Source of the DNA: Acidobacteriaceae bacterium
GTDB taxonomy: Bacteria; Acidobacteriota; Terriglobia; Terriglobales; Acidobacteriaceae
Assembly: GCA_027364815.1 (NCBI GenBank)
Contig: DAHXOQ010000129.1
Coordinates: forward strand, 1-7,979
DNA length: 7,979 bases
Direction of reading: 5' to 3'
Part shown: positions 1-6,386 of the stretch, in pieces
Layout of the letters: the number at the start of each line of letters is the position of its first letter
Position numbering within the stretch: position 1 is the stretch's first letter
Notes under the pieces: model-generated
Database searches by the model: none
What the model was told of the DNA's origin: nothing
What the model saw: only the letters and a program-made list of their open reading frames with translations
Translations under genes and position numbers: made by a program

Positions 1-224
1 AGGCCGAACAAGCCGTCGAAACTGTCTTCGAATCCCTGAAGCAGGCTCTCGGACGCGGGCAGCGCATCGAACTCCGCCGCTTCGGCGTCTTCAGCGTCAA
101 GCCCCGCAAAACCGGCATCGGCCGCAACCCTCGCACCGGCGAAGAAGTCAACATTCCGCCCGGCAAAGCCGTCCGCTTCAAACCCGGCAAAGAGCTGCAC
201 CTCATCGACACACCCGCCAGCTGA
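1..224 (+). CDS. HU/IHF-family DNA-binding protein, 3' part only
   Basis: Histone-like DNA-bending protein acting as a dimer on the nucleoid. The gene is cut by the left edge; the visible frame (first full codon at 3) encodes the last 73 residues and stops with TGA at 222-224. It shows the second helix, then the family signature R-R-F-G-V-F around residues 25-30 of the fragment. The DNA-binding arm G-R-N-P-R-T-G-E-E-V follows, with the conserved proline that HU/IHF proteins insert between base pairs. The end, F-K-P-G-K-E-L, is the usual HU C-terminus, followed by about six extra residues. HU and IHF subunits cannot be told apart reliably from this fragment. A rho-independent terminator starts about 50 bp downstream, so the gene is probably not co-transcribed with apt. 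Confidence 0.93.
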   Translation, partial: AEQAVETVFESLKQALGRGQRIELRRFGVFSVKPRKTGIGRNPRTGEEVNIPPGKAVRFKPGKELHLIDTPAS

Positions 225-276
225 GTTTTGTAGTGCGGCAGCATCCAACTTGCTCCTGCAAAGGGTATTTCCGCCA

Positions 277-308
277 GGGCTCTGTCTCAACACAGAGCTC
301 TTTTCTTT
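277..308 (+). terminator. Rho-independent terminator after the HU-family gene
   Basis: A 9-bp stem (arms 277-285 and 292-300, GGGCTCTGT with ACAGAGCTC, one G-U pair) closes a 6-nt loop and is followed at once by TTTTCTTT (301-308). This is the classic intrinsic terminator layout. It ends transcription from the HU-family gene and isolates the apt promoter. Confidence 0.85.
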
Positions 309-352
309 GCTCCAATCCTTACTGCTTCTCAATCAAGCCCTACAACCATCGA

Positions 353-358
353 TATAAT
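353..358 (+). promoter_or_regulatory. -10 element of the probable apt promoter
   Basis: An exact TATAAT lies between the HU terminator and apt, 64 nt before the apt start codon. No good -35 hexamer is seen at 16-18 nt upstream (the candidates around 329-335 match poorly), so the assignment rests on the perfect -10 box and on its position just after a terminator. Transcription would start near 365. Confidence 0.5.
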
Positions 359-422
359 CAATAGGGACCAGAATTCAAATCCCCACTGCAATCATTCGTT
401 ATACAGGAGTCACACCACTTCC

Positions 423-971
423 ATGCCTGACAGCAAAAAAACCCTGAACGTCGAGTACATCAAGAGCCTCGTCCGCACGATCCCGGATTTTCCCAAGCCC
501 GGCATTCTTTTCTATGACGTCACCACAGTGCTCAAGGACAAGACCGGCTTTGCCCAGCTCATCGACGCCCTCGCAGCCTATTACCTCGAGAAGAAGGTCG
601 ATCTCGTCCTGGGCATTGAAGCCCGCGGCTTCATTTTCGGACCCGCTCTCGCTTACCGTCTCAACGCCGGGTTCGTCCCGGTCCGCAAGCCCAAAAAGCT
701 TCCCGCCCCGGTCGCCCGCGTCTCTTATGATTTGGAGTACGGCTCCGACACACTCGAAATCCATCTCGACGCCATCCAACCCGGCCAGCGCGTCGTCCTT
801 GTCGACGACCTCCTCGCCACAGGCGGCACCATGGAAGCGACCATTAAATTAGTGGAGCAACTCGGCGGTGAAATCGTCGGCCTCGCCTTCGCCGTCGAAC
901 TCGACTTCCTCAACGGCCGCTCCCGCTTCCCCAACTACGACATCTTCAGCCTCCTGCATTACGATGAGTAA
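423..971 (+). CDS. apt: Adenine phosphoribosyltransferase
   Basis: Cytoplasmic purine-salvage enzyme that makes AMP and pyrophosphate from adenine and PRPP. The 182-residue product is a normal APRT length. Visible motifs, in order: the APRT N-terminal signature I-P-D-F-P-K-P-G-I-L-F-Y-D (20-32), G-I-E-A-R-G-F-I-F-G (64-73), the flexible loop R-K-P-K-K-L-P (88-94), S-Y-D-L-E-Y-G (101-107), and the PRPP-binding motif V-V-L-V-D-D-L-L-A-T-G-G-T (124-136) with its acidic pair. The ATG at 423 is the only sensible start in frame. The SD AGGAG (405-409) lies 13 nt upstream, longer than usual. The gene follows a TATAAT promoter and probably shares its transcript with the glycosyltransferase gene 37 bp downstream. 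Confidence 0.97.
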   Translation: MPDSKKTLNVEYIKSLVRTIPDFPKPGILFYDVTTVLKDKTGFAQLIDALAAYYLEKKVDLVLGIEARGFIFGPALAYRLNAGFVPVRKPKKLPAPVARVSYDLEYGSDTLEIHLDAIQPGQRVVLVDDLLATGGTMEATIKLVEQLGGEIVGLAFAVELDFLNGRSRFPNYDIFSLLHYDE

Positions 972-1008
972 CTGAAACAAAATCCCAACCGAGCAGAGGC
1001 ATCAGCAG

Positions 1009-2565
1009 ATGAAGAAACTGATCACCATGCTCTGCTCCGTGTGGCTCCCTGGTATTACCGCCTGGTTCTCTAACCTGATAGATCAGCGCCTTGTGCGCTG
1101 GTCTTTTTATTTGCTCGCCATTGCATTCTTTCTTATCCGTTACTTTTATTTGACCGCCGATTTTCCCAACTACAGCATCTGGATGATCGACCAGGCCAAA
1201 TTCACCGACGAGGGTTGGTGGTCGAGCGCCGCGGTCATGCATTTTCTAACCGGCCACTGGGACGTCCCCGGCGATTACAACCCCGGCGTCGCGCAACCCG
1301 TATGGCCGCTGCTCCTCGGCACTCTCTTCAGCTTCACCGGCGTCAGCATCGCCGCCGCGCGCGCCTTCAATGTCACCCTCTCCATCGCCGCAGCTTGCGC
1401 TGCCAGTTCACTCATTGCATCCGAAAGCCGACGTTACGCACCACTCGCCTTTCTGCTCCTTGCCGCCAGTCCATTCGCTTACGTCTTCAGCCGCCTCGCC
1501 ATCCTGGACACGCTCATCACGCTTGAGTTTTGTTGCCTTCTCCTGCTGGCCGCACGCTTGCAAAAACGCCAACTCCTCGGCCTCGCATCCATCGCGCTCC
1601 TCTCCTCCGCCATGTTGCTGAGCAAGTTAACCTCAGCCCTCCTGCTTCCCGCAGTACTCTGGATGGCATGGTGGACAATGAGCCACAACTGGCGCAGCGC
1701 GCTCAAGTCCATTACCGCCGTCATCCTCGTCCCCACAATGTTCTTCAAGGCTTGGGAAGTTTTCGTCACGCACTGCGGCTACGGCGCTGATTACCATTAC
1801 TTTTACGACAACAACGCCATGGAAGATTTCGACTGGTCTCGCATCGGTCAGACGTTAGCCGATCTGGCCCGCCACGGCTTCATGATCGACCGTCTCCTCT
1901 ATCCAACACTTCTCATCGCCCTCATCATTCTTCTCTTAGCCTCATTTCCATTTTGGCCCGCGCGCCATCGTCTTTCTCTGCGCCCGTTTTTCACCAATCC
2001 TCTCTTCGCTGCAAGCACCCTTGCCATTGCAGCCGAAGCTCTCTATATAATTCGTCGCCAGGATGATTTTGCCCCCCGCTATCTCCTTGTCATGCTGGCC
2101 CCGCTCGTACTCATCGCTCTGATCCTTCTCGCACGCCTCTTCGAGAGCCGCAGCCCGTTCGCACCTGTTCTCCTTTTGATCATGCTCGCCTCCGTCCTCG
2201 CTAATGGCATCATGATTGAAAAATTCATCACCAGACCCACCTATCAATTCATCCACGCAGCCGATGCCATCGGTAAAATCGTGCGCAGCACTCCCGGACA
2301 AAATCCGCTGATCTTCGGCGTCAGTGCAAGCCAGTTATCCCTGATGAACGGCATTCCCTCCATCAACGATGCCTACTCGCTTGAGGAGATGCCCGAGAAG
2401 GTTGCGCGCTATAAACCCGGCTGGTACCTGGTCTGGAATGCAATCGCCGAGAGCAACGCCGACCTCCTCACTCCCTACACTCTGGAGAAGGTCGCCACCT
2501 ACGCCGTCTTCGACGACGACGACCGCAATCATCTCATTCTCTACCGCATGATCCCGCGCAGGTAG
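1009..2565 (+). CDS. GT-C (GT39/ArnT-like) membrane glycosyltransferase
   Basis: Predicted polytopic inner-membrane enzyme of 518 residues that would move a sugar from a polyprenyl-phosphate carrier to an acceptor on the outer face of the membrane; donor and acceptor cannot be read from the sequence. After a short cytoplasmic N-terminus, the first membrane helix (about 32-48) is followed by a loop holding the acidic pair T-D-E-G-W-W (67-71), the position where GT-C enzymes carry catalytic Asp/Glu. Further helices lie at about 96-115, 118-136, 144-160, 170-182, 188-203, 207-222, 235-247, 297-315, 332-347, 358-376 and 384-402. The segment S-R-L-A-I-L-D-T (161-168) and the A-P-R-Y-L-L stretch (355-360) are typical of the PMT/ArnT family. 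Residues from about 405 to the end form a small soluble, probably periplasmic, domain. The SD-like AGAGG (995-999) is 9 nt before the ATG. The start is 37 bp after apt, suggesting read-through transcription without an obvious functional link. Confidence 0.82.
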   Translation: MKKLITMLCSVWLPGITAWFSNLIDQRLVRWSFYLLAIAFFLIRYFYLTADFPNYSIWMIDQAKFTDEGWWSSAAVMHFLTGHWDVPGDYNPGVAQPVWPLLLGTLFSFTGVSIAAARAFNVTLSIAAACAASSLIASESRRYAPLAFLLLAASPFAYVFSRLAILDTLITLEFCCLLLLAARLQKRQLLGLASIALLSSAMLLSKLTSALLLPAVLWMAWWTMSHNWRSALKSITAVILVPTMFFKAWEVFVTHCGYGADYHYFYDNNAMEDFDWSRIGQTLADLARHGFMIDRLLYPTLLIALIILLLASFPFWPARHRLSLRPFFTNPLFAASTLAIAAEALYIIRRQDDFAPRYLLVMLAPLVLIALILLARLFESRSPFAPVLLLIMLASVLANGIMIEKFITRPTYQFIHAADAIGKIVRSTPGQNPLIFGVSASQLSLMNGIPSINDAYSLEEMPEKVARYKPGWYLVWNAIAESNADLLTPYTLEKVATYAVFDDDDRNHLILYRMIPRR

Positions 2566-2626
2566 TCCAGCAGGTGCACATTTCCAGATTTTGCGAAGTG
2601 GGATATCCAGCTATAGTTTTTTGGCT

Positions 2627-2672
2627 TGTCATGCTTCTGAGCACAGCGCAGCGTAGTCGAAGATTCTCTCTG
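2627..2672. repeat. REP-like dispersed-repeat element
   Basis: The stretch begins TGTCAT, continues with CTTCTGAGC (2634-2642) and ends with GTAGTCGAAG (2653-2662) followed by ATTCTC. This resembles the TGTCAT..CTGAGC..AGTCGAAG..ATCT family of short imperfectly palindromic repeats found scattered between genes in many bacterial genomes. CTTC and GAAG form the outer ends of the imperfect palindrome. It sits in the non-coding space between the convergent glycosyltransferase gene and the sugar-use genes, the usual place for such elements. Only one copy is in the window, so its repeated nature is recalled rather than shown. The remaining sequence from 2566 to 2768 shows no gene and no convincing intrinsic terminator. 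Confidence 0.4.
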
Positions 2673-2768
2673 GCGAGACGCGCATTTTCCGGTGAAGGCT
2701 CTGCGTTTTATCAATAAACTTTGTATGTGGGTACGACTTCAGCGCTTGTTCCATGAAATTTTAAAGAC

Positions 2769-3005
2769 TTAACTTTCAGAATCCACTTCTCTCTTCCTGC
2801 GCAACCAATTCTGAATAATCCCGATTACAGTGAAAAGAAGCCCGAGAGGAAAGCCAATGAGCAGGGACAAGAATGCTGAAAACCCAAAACCGTTGGGTCC
2901 ACACGAACCGAATGCGGAGGGATTCAATGAAAGTTAAGCAAAGCCAATCAAGGCGAAGTGTAAAAATACTAAGCCAACGCGAAAGATAGTGTTTGCCAAG
3001 AGCAT
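2769..3005 (-). pseudogene. Small two-helix membrane protein, interrupted by an in-frame stop
   Basis: Starting 12 nt after the aldolase stop, on the same strand, a frame of 78 codons reads as a small membrane protein except for a TAA at codon 24 (2934-2936). Codons 1-23 (ATG at 3003-3005) encode one hydrophobic helix, M-L-L-A-N-T-I-F-R-V-G-L-V-F-L-H-F. After the stop the same frame continues through a loop with S-C-G-P-N-G-F-G (34-41), a strong second helix (about 42-64) and a basic tail W-L-R-R-K-R-E, ending at TAA 2769-2771. The hydrophobic pattern and positive-inside tail on both sides of one stop suggest a single former gene. Alternatively the 3' part could be translated alone from TTG at codon 27 (52 residues). 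A weak GGCGG lies 8-9 nt before the ATG. The family is not recognised. A sequencing error at the stop cannot be excluded. Confidence 0.5.
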
Positions 3006-3017
3006 GATTGAATCCGC

Positions 3018-3881
3018 CTACTCGTTCTCCAACCGCTCCATCACCTTCACAACCAGCCGGTCAATCTCGCTGTTGCTCACGGCCGACCCGCACTGCTCGA
3101 TTGTTGAAGCGTGATTGATGCGCGGATCAGGCAGCCCCAGGCGCCGCTTGATCGCGAGGATCTCCGCGATCTTGTCATCGGGAATGGGTTGCAGCGGCTT
3201 GCCGATCTGATTGGCAATGACGATTGTGCGGCAGTAGTTATCGAGAATCTCAATCAGCCACTCCGCATGACTCACCGTATCGGACCAGCAGACCACACCA
3301 TGATTCGACAGCAATATGCTGTTATGGTCCTCTACGAACGGCAGCACCGTCTCAGCAAACGCGCGTGTACCCGGCGTTTCGTAAGGCGCTACTGCAACTT
3401 CCCCAATGAAGAGTTCAAATTCAGTAATGTACCCGGTCGGCGGTGGAGTGCCGGTTGCAGCATAAGCTGTGGCATGTGGCGGGTGGCAGTGAACAACGGC
3501 GCGCGCCGCAGGGTTGGCCTTGTAGATTTCAAGATGCAACATCAATTCACTGGTGCGCTGTCGGTCACCGGCGAGAATATTTCCATCCAGATCCGAGAGG
3601 CAAATATCGGCCGGCTGCATATCGGCCTTGCTCATCATGGTTGGCGTGCAAAGAACATATTGGTTGCCCAGGCGGACGCTGATGTTTCCGCCGTTGCCAT
3701 CCACATACTGACGCTGCCAGAGTTTGCGGCCAACGCGGATGATCTCCTCGCGCAGCGCGTCAGACTCAAGCGAGCTGGCCGCAGCAATCGGCGAGAGCGG
3801 CGCGGACTTGCGCATCGTCTCCACCACGGTTTGTACAATCTCCCGAATCTGGCCAATGTCCAGAGCTTCAGCCTGCTCCAT
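3018..3881 (-). CDS. Class II aldolase/adducin-family protein (fuculose-phosphate-aldolase type) with terminal helical extensions
   Basis: Predicted zinc-dependent aldolase of 287 residues that would cleave a sugar phosphate, such as L-fuculose-1-phosphate or L-rhamnulose-1-phosphate, to DHAP and lactaldehyde; the exact substrate is not readable. The core (about 44-255) has FucA length. It contains G-N-G-G-N-I-S-V-R (62-70, phosphate binding), the catalytic-position glutamate in R-T-S-E (Glu112), and the metal triad His131 and His133 in H-C-H-P-P-H and His194 in S-N-H-G-V. Two extensions are unusual. Residues 7-24 form an amphipathic helix followed by an Ala/Ser/Pro linker, and residues 272-285 form a second one after an Ala/Ser-rich linker (256-271). 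Both resemble microcompartment encapsulation peptides. A strong SD, GGGAGGAAG (3886-3894), sits just upstream of the ATG. The gene lies 39 bp behind the sugar permease in what appears to be one transcript. A UlaF/AraD-like or methylthioribulose-phosphate dehydratase role is possible but less likely. Confidence 0.88.
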   Translation of the reverse strand: MEQAEALDIGQIREIVQTVVETMRKSAPLSPIAAASSLESDALREEIIRVGRKLWQRQYVDGNGGNISVRLGNQYVLCTPTMMSKADMQPADICLSDLDGNILAGDRQRTSELMLHLEIYKANPAARAVVHCHPPHATAYAATGTPPPTGYITEFELFIGEVAVAPYETPGTRAFAETVLPFVEDHNSILLSNHGVVCWSDTVSHAEWLIEILDNYCRTIVIANQIGKPLQPIPDDKIAEILAIKRRLGLPDPRINHASTIEQCGSAVSNSEIDRLVVKVMERLENE

Positions 3882-3920
3882 CGGTCTTCCTCCCGGTCTC
3901 TCTCACACAGCTCTCGCAAC

Positions 3921-5256
3921 TTACTCCGCGGGAACCAACTTTCTCTGCAGGTCCTCCAGCGAGAGGCCCTTGGTTTCAGGATAGAGGAAAAGTACCACAA
4001 AGAACTGCAAAATTGTCATGAATGCAAAAAAAGCGAATGGCGCGCTCCGTCCCCAGGTTGCGACTATAACGGGAAAATACATCTGGATCACAGTATTCCA
4101 GAACCAGTGGCTGCCGTTGCCAATCCCCTGCCCTTTGGAGCGGACCTGATTCGGGAAAACTTCTCCGATGTAAACCCAGATAACCGCGCCCTGGCTCATT
4201 GCAAAAAATGCAATGTAAACAACAAGTATCCAAAACCAAAGCGCCCGGGTGCGTGTTCGTATGGAAAAGCCATGCCACGGATGAAAGGCAAGCGGCCGTA
4301 CCAAGAGCCCCAATCAACAGCAGCGTCTTGCGCCCGATCTTATCAATCACCGCCATGCCAACCATCGTGAATACCAGATTTGTAAATCCAATTGCTATCG
4401 CCTGCTGGTCGCCGGAAATCTGGCTGAAACCGGCTGAACTGAAAATCGAATTGAGGTAGTAAAGAATTGCATTGATTCCGGAAAACTGGTTGAACGCCCC
4501 CAGCGAAATCGCCAGGAAAAGTGGATACCGGTACTTCCACCTGAAAACCGGCTGGTGCGCGGCGGCATGCTCTTCAGAGAGCGCTTTGCGAATATCGGCC
4601 AGCTCCGCTTCAGGGTCAGGGTCGCCCATCATCTTCAACACGGCCAGCGCTTCATCAATGCGATTTTGCGAAGCTGACCAGCGCGGGCTGCGCGGAATGC
4701 CATAGAGCAATATCAGAAATCCCAATGCCTGCAAGGACGCAACCCCAACCTGCCAGCGCCACTCCGTTGCACCAAGATGCAGCAGGCGTATCAAATAGTT
4801 GGAAGTGTACGCAACAAGAATTCCGAAAACCACATTGAACTGAAAAACCCCCACCAGACGGCCACGCAATTTAGCCGGCGCCAGTTCTGCAATGTACACA
4901 GGCCCAAGCACTGATGACGCGCCGATCCCGAGTCCGCCGATGAAGCGGAAAATCATGAGGATTGTCCAGCTCGGCGCCAGTGCGCTTCCAATGGCCGAAA
5001 TGATGTACAGAATTGCAGTAGCGCGCAGCGTCTCGCGAGAGCCCAGCCGCTGACCAAGCTGACCCGCACCGAGCGCGCCGATCACCGTGCCCACCAGGGC
5101 ACTCGCGACGGTGAGGCCTTTCCCTGTCGGGCTCAGATGATACTGGCCCACGAGTGTGTCGATAACGCCAGCCACCACGACCGTGTCAAAGCCGAAAAGA
5201 AGGCCGCCTAGCGCGCCCGTGAGTGTTGCTTTCGTGAGGTTGTAATTCAGTCGCAT
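3921..5256 (-). pseudogene. Sugar-porter MFS permease, frameshifted
   Basis: Would be a 12-helix inner-membrane sugar:H+ symporter of about 444 residues (XylE/GalP/AraE type). The first frame (ATG 5254-5256) gives 336 convincing residues: G-F-D-T in helix 1 (22-25), G-Q-R-L-G-S-R (68-74), the R-F-I-G-G-L-G-I-G...P-V-Y-I-A-E-L-A-P...R-G-R signature (104-133), P-R-S-P-R-W (188-193), Q-F-S-G-I-N (257-262) and D-K-I-G-R-K (305-310). It then runs into nonsense. The true continuation, A-L-W-F-W-I-L-V-V-Y through the last helices to the terminal P-E-T-K-G and stop at 3921-3923, is in the +1 frame. Joining them needs removal of one base near 4243-4251, in or next to a CCCGGG run. Each half has its share of the family motifs, so this is one gene with an indel. 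Either it is a recent pseudogene or the base is a sequence error. The start has only a weak GGAA SD (5262-5265). The aldolase gene follows 39 bp later. Confidence 0.85.
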
Positions 5257-5295
5257 TCGGATTCCAATAGAGCAAAATTTAAAGAAGTTCAGAAC

Positions 5296-5325
5296 ATCCT
5301 AGCCGAGTGTGAAGACAAGTCGCAA
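5296..5325 (-). promoter_or_regulatory. Weak candidate promoter for the permease-aldolase unit
   Basis: On the minus strand, TTGCGA (5320-5325) and TAGGAT (5296-5301) are separated by 18 nt. Each matches four of six positions of the sigma-70 consensus and they lie 40-70 nt upstream of the permease start. The match is modest, and other AT-rich boxes are close by. Confidence 0.28.
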
Positions 5326-5394
5326 CGCAAAAAGATGCGCAAGACAATTTTCTTTTATGCTTATGCGGCAGGAGCAGAGAAAAGGCAGAAATGG

Positions 5395-5479
5395 ATTGAA
5401 ATTGATTCAATTGCTGCGTGAGTAACGGGTCATCATAGTCAATACAATTTGAGCCATGAGTCAGCTAAATTGAAATTGA
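5395..5479. repeat. Exact 11-bp direct repeat ATTGAAATTGA, possible regulator sites
   Basis: ATTGAAATTGA occurs at 5395-5405 and again at 5469-5479, 74 bp apart, about seven helical turns. The first copy also forms an inverted repeat, ATTGAA (5395-5400) with TTCAAT (5406-5411) around a 5-nt centre. The second copy lies immediately before the -35 box of the plus-strand promoter at 5483. The arrangement would suit two operator sites looping over the divergent promoters. AT-rich sequence makes chance repeats more likely, so this is only suggestive. Confidence 0.3.
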
Positions 5480-5482
5480 GAT

Positions 5483-5510
5483 TTGAACGCTTGAGAAACT
5501 GGCGTATCAT
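5483..5510 (+). promoter_or_regulatory. Candidate sigma-70-type promoter of the exported-protein gene
   Basis: TTGAAC (5483-5488) and TATCAT (5505-5510) are separated by 16 nt. They match four and five of six consensus positions. Transcription would begin near 5517, giving a leader of about 48 nt with the hairpin at its 5' end and the strong SD near its 3' end. Confidence 0.5.
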
Positions 5511-5514
5511 TCAC

Positions 5515-5546
5515 AGTACTGAAGACTGCGCTTTTGCGCTGGTACT
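5515..5546 (+). other. Leader hairpin just upstream of the SD
   Basis: AGTAC (5515-5519) can pair with GTACT (5542-5546). An inner GCGC-TTTT-GCGC stem-loop (5528-5539) is separated from the outer stem by an asymmetric internal loop. The structure ends just before the AAAGGAGG SD at 5548-5555. It could stabilise the 5' end of the mRNA or affect translation. No known riboswitch class is recognised. Confidence 0.3.
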
Positions 5547-5564
5547 CAAAGGAGGGGTGAGTCA

Positions 5565-6125
5565 ATGAGTAGGCAAGCGATGATGAGGGTTGGACGATTT
5601 GTGAAGAGTTTTACCGGCGTATTGGGAGTGATTCTGGTATTGGTGACCTCTGCGCGCATGCAGGCACAGACTGAGAATTGGCAAACTTACAACTATCCCA
5701 GTGATGGCTTCAGCGTTTCCTTTCCGGCCGTACCTACAACCAACAAGCAGAACGTGCCCACGGATAAGGGCTCATTTGAATTGCGCGCTTATCTCTCGCA
5801 GATTGGCAGCGCGGCTATGTATGTCGGTGTTGTCGATTACGGCGCCGCTACAAGTGGCCGAGATCCCAATTCTGTTTTGCAAGGCGCCAAAGACGGTGCA
5901 GTTAAAAATGTGAATGCGCACATCACGAGCGAATCGAATATCACGCTGGGCATCTATCCCGGAATGGCCTTCGAAGCCGACAACGATACTCTGCACTTTT
6001 CTGCTCGGATCTATTACGTGGGGACAACTCTCTACCAGGTTCTAGCTGCCACTCCATTGAAAGAGCCATACTCCGGAACTACGCGCTTTCTCAACTCCTT
6101 CCAGTTCATCCCCAGAACACACTAG
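5565..6125 (+). CDS. Exported protein of unknown function
   Basis: A 186-residue protein with a clear Sec signal peptide: basic n-region (R3, R8, R11, K14), hydrophobic core about 17-29, and a likely cleavage after M-Q-A (34). The mature part of about 150 residues opens with W-Q-T-Y-N-Y-P-S-D-G-F-S-V-S-F-P (39-54), alternates short strands, and closes with A-R-I-Y-Y-V-G-T-T-L-Y-Q-V (147-159) and R-F-L-N-S-F-Q-F (174-181). This arrangement is reminiscent of the PsbP/DcrB-like single-domain fold of secreted bacterial proteins, but the likeness is by eye only. There are no cysteines and no lipobox, so it is probably soluble in the periplasm or secreted. The SD AAAGGAGG (5548-5555), 9 nt before the ATG, decides this start over the methionines at codons 6 and 7. 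It appears monocistronic, with its own promoter and a strong terminator. The function is unknown. Confidence 0.85.
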   Translation: MSRQAMMRVGRFVKSFTGVLGVILVLVTSARMQAQTENWQTYNYPSDGFSVSFPAVPTTNKQNVPTDKGSFELRAYLSQIGSAAMYVGVVDYGAATSGRDPNSVLQGAKDGAVKNVNAHITSESNITLGIYPGMAFEADNDTLHFSARIYYVGTTLYQVLAATPLKEPYSGTTRFLNSFQFIPRTH

Positions 6126-6161
6126 AAATCGCAGCACGGAATCAGCTCATCCAAGTATCGT

Positions 6162-6217
6162 GGCCGCTAGTTTATTGCCTGTTTTGCACAGGAAAACTCG
6201 CGGCCTTCTATTTTGTT
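6162..6217 (+). terminator. Strong intrinsic terminator after the exported-protein gene
   Basis: Arms 6162-6173 and 6194-6205 pair over 12 positions with one mismatch (GGCCGC-T-AGTTT with AAACT-C-GCGGCC). They enclose a second stem, CCTGT/ACAGG, around TTTGC. The tail TTCTATTTTGTT (6206-6217) is T-rich. This marks the end of the transcript that starts near 5517. Confidence 0.8.
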
Positions 6218-6386
6218 CCCTGAAGATCATCAAATATATTCGCCTATATTTCGCCACTCGCGCGCTATTGAGTGAAATGGAAGACAAAATGATTACTATC
6301 GGTGAAAAATGTCTATCGTAATGTAAGGGAGTGAATTTACTATTACAAGAACAACAGATTAGCCCGAAAAATGCCTCTCAACTGAC
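6218..6386. other. Non-coding AT-rich leader region, little visible
   Basis: Between the terminator and the inverted repeat at 6387 there is no convincing gene or promoter. The only local pattern is a short imperfect tandem repeat, TATATTCGCC then TATATTTCGCC (6235-6255). A transcript for the gene at 6462 probably begins somewhere here, but no -35/-10 pair stands out. Confidence 0.4.

Larger units (their letters stand above)
5257..5564. other. Divergent regulatory region between the sugar-permease unit and the exported-protein gene
   Basis: This 308-bp AT-rich gap separates two divergently transcribed genes and holds no plausible coding frame. It contains candidate promoters for both directions, an exact 11-bp direct repeat, a small inverted repeat and a leader hairpin, described in their own entries. 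A regulator of the sugar genes, if any, would be expected to bind here, but none is encoded nearby. Confidence 0.6.

Noticed and set aside
399..779. A 126-codon minus-strand frame over apt
   Set aside because: It lies opposite the well-supported apt gene, has no SD, and its acidic composition simply mirrors apt codons.
1942..2301. A 119-codon minus-strand frame inside the glycosyltransferase gene
   Set aside because: It is the complement of hydrophobic membrane segments, which gives a charged translation; no motif or ribosome site supports it.
2601..2620. GGATATCC followed a little later by TTTTTT, considered as terminator of the glycosyltransferase gene
   Set aside because: The 8-bp palindrome has no loop and the T-run is 8 nt away, so it cannot form a normal intrinsic terminator.
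2858..2938. A 26-codon plus-strand frame starting at an ATG after AGAGGAAA
   Set aside because: The SD-like match is good, but the frame is antisense to the more convincing membrane-protein frame, and its hydrophilic product has no structure or known similarity. A small protein cannot be excluded.
3111..4370. A 419-codon open frame on the plus strand opposite the aldolase and permease
   Set aside because: It is antisense to two genes with complete family motifs. Its product is Arg/Ser/His-rich with no recognisable domain and no good SD, as expected for a codon-bias shadow.
3921..5256. Programmed ribosomal frameshifting as explanation of the split permease
   Set aside because: There is no slippery heptamer such as A-AAA-AAG or internal SD at the switch, and sugar porters are not known to use it. 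An indel is simpler.
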